From CAJPNN01 sp041844735 (lineage in GTDB: Bacteria > Bacillota > Clostridia > Peptostreptococcales > Anaerovoracaceae), in NCBI GenBank assembly GCA_041844735.1, contig JBGZBP010000070.1, forward strand, positions 1-17,413: a stretch of 17,413 bases of DNA. The letters run 5' to 3'. The translations under genes and the position numbers were made by a program. Shown here in pieces: positions 6,215 through 12,760 of the stretch. The notes beneath the pieces are model-generated. The model ran no database searches and was not told the origin of the DNA. It was given only the letters and a program-made list of their open reading frames with translations. Position 1 is the first letter of the stretch. The number at the start of each line of letters is the position of its first letter.

Positions 6215-7354
6215 TCAATTATCATTTTTCACAGGCTTAATTCCCGGATTTTGATAATAACATGTCTCTATCATACCGTTAAAAAGCTTTCTTCTACGTG
6301 CCGCTTTACCGAAAACACTTTCAAACTGCTTATCTGCTGTGATAGTATACATAGACCATGTAGGATTTTTCTCCTGCTTATCTCTCATGGATTCATAAAG
6401 TCCCGCAAGTTTTTCCTTATCACCTATTCGCTCCCCGTAAGGCGGGTTGCATATTACAACTCCATATTCGCCGCTTAGCTGCACGCCTTTTGCCGACATT
6501 GTTCTAAACTCAATATCATCTGCCACACCGGCCTCTTCAGCATTCGCCATAGCTGCAAATATCGCTCTTCTATCGATATCCGTTCCTAGAATATTCAACG
6601 TGGACGAATAATCAATCTCCGAATATGCCTTACTGCGTTCTTCTTTCCATATATCTGACGGTATGACATCCCATTTTTCCGCCGCAAATTCTCTGGAAAT
6701 GCCCGGTGCAATATTTCTCGCCATTAGAGCCGCCTCTATCAAGATGGTTCCCGATCCGCAAAACGGGTCAATCAGCATCTTTTCTTTGTTCCAAACAGAC
6801 AAATAGACCAGTGCAGCTGCTAAAGTTTCCTTGATAGGTGCAGGAACATTTTTTATCCTATAGCCTCTTTTATGTAAGCCTGCTCCGCTTGTATCAAGTG
6901 TTACCGTCACCCTGTCTTTTAGCAATGTGAACTTGATGACATACTCAGCCCCTGTTTCCTCAAACTTTCCGGATACATATGTCATTGCCAACCTGTCTAT
7001 GATAGCCTTCTTAGCGATTTTTTGGCATCCCGGCACGCTGTGAAGTTTCGACTTGACAGATGTCCCCGTCACAATTATTTTGGCATCCTGCGGCAACCAC
7101 TCTTCCCACGCAACGGCCTTCGTTTGCTGAAACAGTTCTTCAAACGTTTCAGCTTTAAATTCTGCAAGTTTTATAAGTACCCTGTCGGCACATCTGAGCC
7201 ACAAGTTGGATTTAACCACACCCCTCTCATCGGTAATGTAAGTGATTTTTCCATTCTCAGACGCCGTTATCGGATATCCCAATTTTTCTATTTCTCTCTT
7301 AACTACAGCCTCCAGCCCGAAAGTACTGGTTGCAATCACCTCAAGTCTGCTCAT
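6215..7354 (-). CDS. THUMP-domain class I SAM-dependent RNA methyltransferase (RlmL/YpsC-like)
   Basis: This 379-residue protein is of the COG0116 type, which methylates guanine N2 in structured RNA (23S rRNA in the RlmL branch). The N-terminal ferredoxin-like/THUMP region covers about 1-155 and contains the LWLRCADRV segment common to the family. The catalytic domain follows. It has the SAM-binding motif LIDPFCGSGTILIEAALMARN (Asp196 onward), an acidic loop GTDIDRRAI (about 257-265), and the N-P-P-Y amino-methylase motif (ICNPPYGER, Asn303). The exact target cannot be decided from sequence, so no symbol is given. Its start overlaps the upstream mreB-like stop by 4 bp (ATGA), so the two are probably co-translated. 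Confidence 0.9.
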   Translation of the reverse strand: MSRLEVIATSTFGLEAVVKREIEKLGYPITASENGKITYITDERGVVKSNLWLRCADRVLIKLAEFKAETFEELFQQTKAVAWEEWLPQDAKIIVTGTSVKSKLHSVPGCQKIAKKAIIDRLAMTYVSGKFEETGAEYVIKFTLLKDRVTVTLDTSGAGLHKRGYRIKNVPAPIKETLAAALVYLSVWNKEKMLIDPFCGSGTILIEAALMARNIAPGISREFAAEKWDVIPSDIWKEERSKAYSEIDYSSTLNILGTDIDRRAIFAAMANAEEAGVADDIEFRTMSAKGVQLSGEYGVVICNPPYGERIGDKEKLAGLYESMRDKQEKNPTWSMYTITADKQFESVFGKAARRRKLFNGMIETCYYQNPGIKPVKNDN

Positions 7355-8364
7355 CTTCTTCTGCCGTTCTTATTGCCCTCAATTAAATCAATAGAATTAA
7401 GAGCTTTTCCTGTTCCTATAGCCACACATGAGGTTGCATCCTCCGCAATGATGACATTTATGCCTGTACGTTCCTTTATAAGGCTGTCTATGCCCCTAAG
7501 CATAGCTCCTCCTCCGGTAATAACTATACCGCTGTTGCTTATATCCGCCGAAAGTTCGGGCGGTGTTTTTTCCAATACACTGTGTACCGCTTCACATATT
7601 ATCTGTAAAGGCTCCTCAAGTGCCGTAAGCATCTCATCTGATGAAATGTTAACGGATTTAGGGAGTCCTGTTACCAAGTCTCTACCCTTACATTCTTTAA
7701 CCAAAGGCTCTGCCATAGGGAACGCTGTACCTACAGTAATTTTCATTTCCTCCGCAGTTCTCTCTCCAATGTACAGTTTATGAACGTTTTTCATGTATTT
7801 CACTATTGCTTCATCAAATTTATCCCCTGCAATTTTCACGGATTCACTGGTAACAATACCTCCCAAAGATATTACCGCTATGTCCGTAGTACCTCCGCCT
7901 ATATCAATTACCATAATACCTTCAGGGCTTGCAATATCAAGGCCTGCACCTATAGCAGCCGCAACAGGCTCTTCCATCAAATAAACAGCCTTGCCTCCTG
8001 CCTGCATAGCCGCTTCTTTAACTGCTCTCTTCTCAACTTCCGTAACTCCGCTCGGAACACATACCATTATTCTGGGCTTGAAAAACTTTCCGTTTCCGCA
8101 GCTTTTTCTTATAAAATATTTCAGCATTCTTTCCGTAATGTGATAATCTGAAATAACTCCATCTCTTAAAGGTCTTACCGCAACTATATTTGCAGGGGTT
8201 CTTCCCAGCATCCTTCTTGCTTCCTCTCCGACCGCCAATATTTCATTGTCATCACGATTTATTGCCACTACTGACGGCTCATCCAATACTACACCTTTGC
8301 CTTTGATATAAACCAGGACATTTGCAGTACCTAAATCTATTCCTACCTCTGCTGAAAAACCCAT
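7351..8364 (-). CDS. mreB: MreB-family actin-like rod-shape protein
   Basis: This bacterial actin forms membrane-bound filaments that organise cell-wall elongation. The product is 337 residues from ATG 8364, typical for MreB/Mbl. Actin-fold motifs are clear. They are phosphate-1 VGIDLGTANVLVYIKGKG (about 7-24), LRDGVISDY, the MEEPVAAAIGAGLD segment, phosphate-2 MVIDIGGGTTDIAVISLGG, and the adenosine motif GIVITGGGAMLRGID. The start was placed at 8364 rather than 8370 because AAGGAG (8373-8378) is 8 nt away, against only 2 nt for the earlier ATG. It could equally be an Mbl or MreBH paralogue. No mreC or mreD follows; instead it overlaps an RNA methyltransferase gene. Confidence 0.9.
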   Translation of the reverse strand: MGFSAEVGIDLGTANVLVYIKGKGVVLDEPSVVAINRDDNEILAVGEEARRMLGRTPANIVAVRPLRDGVISDYHITERMLKYFIRKSCGNGKFFKPRIMVCVPSGVTEVEKRAVKEAAMQAGGKAVYLMEEPVAAAIGAGLDIASPEGIMVIDIGGGTTDIAVISLGGIVTSESVKIAGDKFDEAIVKYMKNVHKLYIGERTAEEMKITVGTAFPMAEPLVKECKGRDLVTGLPKSVNISSDEMLTALEEPLQIICEAVHSVLEKTPPELSADISNSGIVITGGGAMLRGIDSLIKERTGINVIIAEDATSCVAIGTGKALNSIDLIEGNKNGRRR

Positions 8365-8372
8365 TATCATCT

Positions 8373-8378
8373 CTCCTT
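8373..8378 (-). promoter_or_regulatory. Ribosome binding site that decides the mreB start
   Basis: AAGGAG on the minus strand is 8 nt from the ATG at 8364 and only 2 nt from the in-frame ATG at 8370. The second start (protein beginning MGFSAEVGIDLG) is favoured. Confidence 0.75.
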
Positions 8379-8434
8379 CATATACTCATTAATTGTTTAA
8401 TCTATGTTGATCAGTTCCATCCGTATTCGGCTAT

Positions 8435-8463
8435 ATTATACTATTCCTCACTGCTTTCTGCAA
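8435..8463 (-). promoter_or_regulatory. Possible promoter for mreB and the methyltransferase gene
   Basis: On the minus strand a perfect TATAAT (8435-8440) is preceded at 17 bp by TTGCAG (8458-8463), a partial match to TTGACA. The -35 lies inside the last codons of the argB-argD gene. Its position about 70 bp before the mreB start would separate shape/rRNA-modification genes from the arginine operon. No clear terminator was seen after argB-argD, so readthrough is also possible. Confidence 0.5.
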
Positions 8464-10469
8464 GCCGAAACCACTAATTCCAACCCTTTTAAAAGGGTGT
8501 TTTCTTCTATATTAAGAGGCGGGAGCAGCCTGACTCTTTCCTTTGCCGTCAATGCTAAAACCCCGAGCTCTATGCCGCTCTTAACAACCTCCGAAGCCGA
8601 CTTGTATTTCGGTGAAAATCCTATCATCATCCCCTCTCCGGTGATATCCTCAATTACATCCTGATGCAATCTCAGCACATCCCGAATCAGCTCACCTTTA
8701 TATCGAACCTCTTTGAAAAAATCCTCATCCATTCTCTCCACTATGCTGCACGCTCCTGCAAGCACCGTCGCATTACCGCCGAATGTCGTCCCGTGATCTC
8801 CCGGCTGTAATACATCTTCCGTCCTGTTATTAAAAAGACATGCTCCCACGGGCATTCCGCCTCCAAGTCCCTTTGCCATGCTAACTATATCAGGAATTAC
8901 TCCGTAAATCTGAGAGCACAGAAAATCACCGCATCTTCCCGCTCCCGTCTGCACCTCGTCTACCAGCAATAAAATCCCGTTCTCCATGCAGAGTTTTTCA
9001 ACCTCTTTAACAAAATTACGCTCAAGCGGTAACACTCCGCCCTCGCCCTGAACCAACTCCATCATCACGGCAGCCGTATTTTCATTCATACATGCTCGCA
9101 CGCTCGTTATATCATTAGCTTCCGCATATCTGAAGCCCTCAAGAAACGGATCAAAATATCTATGGTAATTTTCCTGCCCCGTGGCGGTAATGGTAGCCAT
9201 CGTTCTTCCATGAAAAGAATTTTTAAGCGTTATTATTTCCGGCAAATGTTTTCCGCTGATATATGCATGCTTCCTCGCCGTCTTAATAGCCACTTCGTTG
9301 GCTTCCGCTCCGGAATTGCAAAAAAATACCTTGCTCATCCCCGACTTCTCAATAATTCTTTCCGCCAATTCCACCATAGGCTTTGTATAAAATAAATTTG
9401 AAGTATGCGAAACTTTTTTTGCCTGCAAAGTCATCGCTTCTATCATTTTTTCATCAGCAAATCCGAAAGAATTAACTCCTATGCCCGAAGTAAAATCGAT
9501 ATATTCCTTACCGTTTATATCGGTACATAAAGCACCTTTACCTCTCTCTATAACTACAGGATATCTCGCATATGTATTGGCAACAAATTTACTTTCTCTC
9601 TTTATATATGATTTACTGTCATAAAACTCGGTGCCCAAAAATTTTTTGTTGCCGTTATTCTCAGACATTTCCGCAGAATCTCTATCTCCGCACGTGCCGG
9701 ACGCTGCAATGTCACTAAGCAAGCTCTCCAAAATTTCAGGCTTTTCTCCGTTAATGATAAAGCTCCTGCATGCCCCAAGTTCCACAGCCTCTATACAGCT
9801 GCTTACCTTAGGAATCATACCCCCTGCTATTATCCCCGACTGTATCATGCTTCTTGCTTCATCAATACAAATTCTCTCAATAAGAGAATTTTTGTCTCCA
9901 AATTTGCGATAAAGTCCGTCCACATCCGTCATAAATATCACACTGTCGGCACCTACCGCACCGGCTATCTGCCCCGCAGCCATATCCGCATTAATATTAT
10001 AAGCCTTACCGTCTACACCATATCCCACTGTAGAAATCACCGGGATATAACCTGACATCATCAGCTTTTCCACAATATCCGCATTTATTGATTTTACCTT
10101 GCCGACATGTTCCAAACCTTTTTCATCGGAAACCGCTTCGCCCACTATCAGATTTCCGTCGGCTCCCGACAAACCTGCCGCCTTACCTCCCAGCTTCTGA
10201 ATTTCCGCAACTATGGACTTGTTAACCTTGCCTGACAGAACCTGAACCACCACATCGATTGCATGCTCATCAGTACACCTTAAGCCGTTAACAAAATTGC
10301 TCTCCATACCCAATCTGTCAAACATCTCATTGAGCATAGGTCCTCCACCATGTATCAGAATCGGCATCATACCTATGTTTTCCGCATTATTTATGATTCG
10401 CAAAATCTGCTTTCTTATTTTTTCGTCCGTCATGGCGTTTCCGCCATATTTTATGACAATTTTTCGCAT
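8448..10469 (-). CDS. argBD: ArgB-ArgD fusion: acetylglutamate kinase joined to acetylornithine aminotransferase
   Basis: One open frame of 673 codons encodes two consecutive-pathway enzymes. Residues about 1-258 are an acetylglutamate kinase, which phosphorylates N-acetylglutamate. Visible motifs are KYGGNAM with Lys7, HGGGP (40-44), GLRCTDEHAID, DVDGLY, and GGMIPKV with Lys221. After a polar linker of about 20 residues, residues about 277-673 form a class III PLP aminotransferase that makes N-acetylornithine. Its motifs are NSGAEANE, NSFHGRTMAT, LLVDEVQTGAGR and SMAKGLGGGMP, with Lys533 the expected Schiff-base lysine. An earlier in-frame ATG at 10511 would add 14 residues that overlap argJ. 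ATG 10469 is chosen because AAGGAG lies 7 nt before it. The gene follows argJ by 22 bp. The fused order matches the adjacent argB-argD order of many operons. Confidence 0.93.
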   Translation of the reverse strand: MRKIVIKYGGNAMTDEKIRKQILRIINNAENIGMMPILIHGGGPMLNEMFDRLGMESNFVNGLRCTDEHAIDVVVQVLSGKVNKSIVAEIQKLGGKAAGLSGADGNLIVGEAVSDEKGLEHVGKVKSINADIVEKLMMSGYIPVISTVGYGVDGKAYNINADMAAGQIAGAVGADSVIFMTDVDGLYRKFGDKNSLIERICIDEARSMIQSGIIAGGMIPKVSSCIEAVELGACRSFIINGEKPEILESLLSDIAASGTCGDRDSAEMSENNGNKKFLGTEFYDSKSYIKRESKFVANTYARYPVVIERGKGALCTDINGKEYIDFTSGIGVNSFGFADEKMIEAMTLQAKKVSHTSNLFYTKPMVELAERIIEKSGMSKVFFCNSGAEANEVAIKTARKHAYISGKHLPEIITLKNSFHGRTMATITATGQENYHRYFDPFLEGFRYAEANDITSVRACMNENTAAVMMELVQGEGGVLPLERNFVKEVEKLCMENGILLLVDEVQTGAGRCGDFLCSQIYGVIPDIVSMAKGLGGGMPVGACLFNNRTEDVLQPGDHGTTFGGNATVLAGACSIVERMDEDFFKEVRYKGELIRDVLRLHQDVIEDITGEGMMIGFSPKYKSASEVVKSGIELGVLALTAKERVRLLPPLNIEENTLLKGLELVVSACRKQ

Positions 10470-10476
10470 ATCCTCT

Positions 10477-10482
10477 CTCCTT
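10477..10482 (-). promoter_or_regulatory. Ribosome binding site that decides the argB-argD start
   Basis: AAGGAG on the minus strand lies 7 nt before ATG 10469, whose product begins MRKIVIKYGGNAM, the usual N-terminus of a short acetylglutamate kinase. The upstream ATG at 10511 lies inside argJ, and I saw no good ribosome site for it. Confidence 0.8.
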
Positions 10483-10491
10483 GAGTATAGT

Positions 10492-11715
10492 CTATGTTCT
10501 GTAGTCTCCATTGATTCTTACATACTCATAGCTCAAATCACAGCCCCATGCCTTTGCCTCATACAGTCCCTGGTTCAAAACTATATCAACAAATATTTCA
10601 TCATCCGTCAATATTCCGGCAGCTATGTCTTCATCGAATTTATAATATGTACCGTCCTTACACACTGCGATGCTGCCTTTCTCCGATCGCAAGTAAACAT
10701 CGGTAAGGCTTATATCGAAATCTGCTCCCGAATACCCTATGGCACATAATATTCTTCCCCAGTTGGCATCCTCTCCGAACACCGCTGCCTTAAACAGGGT
10801 CGATGTCACCACGGATTTTGAAACCTGTCTCGCAATTTGCTTATCAGGTGCTTTACTTACCGTACATTCTATAAGTTTGCTCGCACCCTCTCCGTCCTTA
10901 ACCACACCCTTTGCCAAATTCACGGTCAATGTAGCCAATGCCTTACAAAACTTTCTATAGTTCTCATCTTCCTGTTCTATCAAAACATTTCCCGCAAGTC
11001 CGTTTGCCATGATGCACATGGTGTCATTTGTGGAAGTATCTCCGTCTATACTTATTTGATTAAAACTGTCCTTTATATCACTATTTAAAGCCTTTTGCAG
11101 CATTTCTGCAGTTATGTTCACATCGGTTGTAATAAAACAAAGCATCGTCGCCATATTCGGATGAATCATACCCGAGCCTTTTGCCACTCCGCCGATTTTA
11201 ACTTCGCATCCCGAAATTTCAAAGCTGTAAGCCGCCTCTTTCTTCACCGTATCCGTGGTCATGATAGCATGTGCAAAATCGTCCGATCCGTTATAAGAAA
11301 GATTATTTACAACCCTTGGCACACCTTCCTTGAAAATTTCAATATTCATAGGTTCACCTATCACTCCCGTTGAGCTGACAAATACATCTTCCGGCTTTAT
11401 GTTCAAAGCCTTTGCCGTCAGTTCGCATGTGCCCTTGGCTATCTCAATACCGTTGGCTGCACATGTGTTGGCATTACCGCTGTTACATATGACCGCACGA
11501 ATCTTGCCGTTTTTTATATGCTCCTTGTCAACCGTTATCGGAGCACCTTTAACTTTGTTCTGTGTAAAAACCGCAGCAACATTGCAGTCCACATCACTAA
11601 CAATCAAGCCCAAATCTTTCTTATCTTTATTTTTTCTGAAACCGCAATGTACCCCTGCAGCTTGGAATCCTGTCGGAGAGCATATCCCCCCGCCAATCTT
11701 AATAACATCCATCAT
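10492..11715 (-). CDS. argJ: ArgJ, glutamate N-acetyltransferase / ornithine acetyltransferase
   Basis: ArgJ moves the acetyl group from N-acetylornithine to glutamate, closing the recycling form of ornithine synthesis. Some members also use acetyl-CoA. The product is about 407 residues, the usual size. It carries the self-cleavage signature KGSGMIHPNMATMLCFITTDV, in which Thr190 becomes the N-terminal nucleophile of the beta chain. The N-terminus GGGICSPTGFQAAGVHCGFR and the C-terminus YEYVRINGDYRT are both classic. The start at 11715 (ATGATG, overlapping the argC TGA by 4 bp) is favoured over ATG 11748, which would add 11 non-conserved residues within argC. The ribosome site is weak (GATGGGGA), consistent with translational coupling to argC. 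Confidence 0.94.
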   Translation of the reverse strand: MMDVIKIGGGICSPTGFQAAGVHCGFRKNKDKKDLGLIVSDVDCNVAAVFTQNKVKGAPITVDKEHIKNGKIRAVICNSGNANTCAANGIEIAKGTCELTAKALNIKPEDVFVSSTGVIGEPMNIEIFKEGVPRVVNNLSYNGSDDFAHAIMTTDTVKKEAAYSFEISGCEVKIGGVAKGSGMIHPNMATMLCFITTDVNITAEMLQKALNSDIKDSFNQISIDGDTSTNDTMCIMANGLAGNVLIEQEDENYRKFCKALATLTVNLAKGVVKDGEGASKLIECTVSKAPDKQIARQVSKSVVTSTLFKAAVFGEDANWGRILCAIGYSGADFDISLTDVYLRSEKGSIAVCKDGTYYKFDEDIAAGILTDDEIFVDIVLNQGLYEAKAWGCDLSYEYVRINGDYRT

Positions 11716-12674
11716 GTATTCCCCATCCCGAGCATTATATCCATACACTGAACAGCTGCCCCGGATGCTCCCTTTCCTAAATTGTCATAGAGAGCATTTA
11801 CCACACATCTCTCACTATTACCTGATACCCACAGCTTCACTCCGTCATTCCCTCTCATGCCGTCAGAATGCACCCGCTGAAACTCACCGGGATTTTCTTC
11901 AAGTACCTCTATCATTATATCATTTTTGTACTTCTCTTTGTAAACTTCCGTTAATGCTTTTAATAAAAATTTCTCATCCTTTTCCGTGAAATCAACCTCG
12001 CAATTATTTCCTGCATCCTTCAAATTTTCAATTGTCACGACACTCAAATCTAACGGTACCATCACATGCATTCCCGAAAAAAAGTTGCCTACTATCGGCA
12101 TGAATATCGGAGGTTTCTTGATTCCTGTCATCTTTACCATCTCCGGCAAATGCTTGTGCTCCTGACCTGTCGCATAAACATTTGTAGTTACATTTTGTCC
12201 CTCATATTCAGCAATCATCTTTTTACCGCCACCGCTGTAGCCGGTAACGGATGTACAACTGAACGAATATTCGTCGGAAACAATCCCTCTTTCAATCAAA
12301 GGTCTTACAGACAGTATGAAGCCCGTAGCGTGACAGCCCGGTACAGCTACCCTGTCGGCACCTCTTATAAGTTCTCTCTGCTCTCTTGAAAGTTCGGGCA
12401 TTCCATATACCCAGTCTTCATGCGTTCTATGAGCAGTGGATGTATCAATGATTCTCACATTTGAAGGAGCCGCCTCTACCAACTCTACGGAAGCACTGTC
12501 AGGCAAACATAAAAAAGTAACATCAGACTTTTTTATACATTCCAATCTCTTATCTATCTTTTTTCTGTCTTCATCCTCCAGTGTCAGCACCTTTATTTCA
12601 GGTCTTTTGGCAAAACGTTCAAATATTTTCAGTCCTGTAGTTCCCTCTTTTCCATCTATAAATACCTTGTACAT
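11712..12674 (-). CDS. argC: ArgC, N-acetyl-gamma-glutamyl-phosphate reductase, short type-2 form
   Basis: ArgC reduces N-acetylglutamyl phosphate to the semialdehyde with NADPH. The protein is 320 residues and begins KVFIDGKEGTTGLKIFERF. This is the N-terminus of the less common type-2 family, rather than the usual VGIVGATGYTG start. The NADP loop is GKEGTTG (8-14), and the catalytic cysteine is Cys114 in AVPGCHATGF. Other conserved segments are TSTAHRTHEDWVYGMPEL and TGYSGGGKKMI. GGAGGG lies 4 nt before the ATG. It is the first gene of the argC-argJ-argBD unit. A long hairpin and an AT-rich leader lie between it and the upstream giant gene. Confidence 0.94.
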   Translation of the reverse strand: MYKVFIDGKEGTTGLKIFERFAKRPEIKVLTLEDEDRKKIDKRLECIKKSDVTFLCLPDSASVELVEAAPSNVRIIDTSTAHRTHEDWVYGMPELSREQRELIRGADRVAVPGCHATGFILSVRPLIERGIVSDEYSFSCTSVTGYSGGGKKMIAEYEGQNVTTNVYATGQEHKHLPEMVKMTGIKKPPIFMPIVGNFFSGMHVMVPLDLSVVTIENLKDAGNNCEVDFTEKDEKFLLKALTEVYKEKYKNDIMIEVLEENPGEFQRVHSDGMRGNDGVKLWVSGNSERCVVNALYDNLGKGASGAAVQCMDIMLGMGNT

Positions 12675-12710
12675 TTTTCCCTCCAGAAGATTAAATTTAA
12701 ATTATATTGG

Positions 12711-12757
12711 AAAGCCCCCTGCCAAGAGCCTGCTGTGACTCCCATGCAAAGGGCTTT
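12711..12757 (-). ncRNA. Structured hairpin between the giant surface gene and argC (terminator or leader element)
   Basis: Read as minus-strand RNA, arms AAAGCCCUUUGC (12757-12746) and GCAGGGGGCUUU (12722-12711) form 12 pairs. Inside them GGGAGUC and GGCUCUU form 7 more around an ACAGCA loop, separated by a small AU/G internal loop. Five of these pairs are G-U, which would be C-A mismatches in plus-strand RNA. The structure therefore belongs to the minus strand. It begins 3 bp past the giant-gene stop and ends about 37 bp before argC. The 3' side is UCCAAUAU, not a good U-tract. It may be a terminator, an RNA-stability element, or a leader regulating argC. No known riboswitch was recognised. 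Confidence 0.55.
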
Positions 12758-12760
12758 TAT

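Noticed and set aside
7022..7783. Plus-strand 253-codon open frame
   Set aside because: It lies antisense across the methyltransferase and mreB genes, has no recognisable domain, and is explained as a shadow of their codon use.
10470..10511. 14-residue extension of the ArgB-ArgD protein from ATG 10511
   Set aside because: It overlaps argJ, is not conserved-looking, and a well-spaced AAGGAG favours ATG 10469.
11716..11748. 11-residue extension of ArgJ from ATG 11748
   Set aside because: It lies inside argC; ArgJ similarity begins near GGGICSPTGF, and the ATGA overlap with the argC stop is the natural coupled start.
12691..12702. TTAAATTTAA palindrome before argC as an ArgR box
   Set aside because: It is short, AT-only sequence that does not match the usual ARG-box pattern and is expected by chance in an AT-rich leader.
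12701..12729. Promoter for argC with TATAAT at 12701-12706
   Set aside because: The -10 is good, but no acceptable -35 or extended -10 is present at a normal distance, and the region is very AT-rich. It is possible but not supported enough to list.
12711..12758. Plus-strand terminator reading of the hairpin before argC, because TTTTATTT follows on that strand
   Set aside because: Five pairs become C-A mismatches on the plus strand, and no plus-strand gene ends there.
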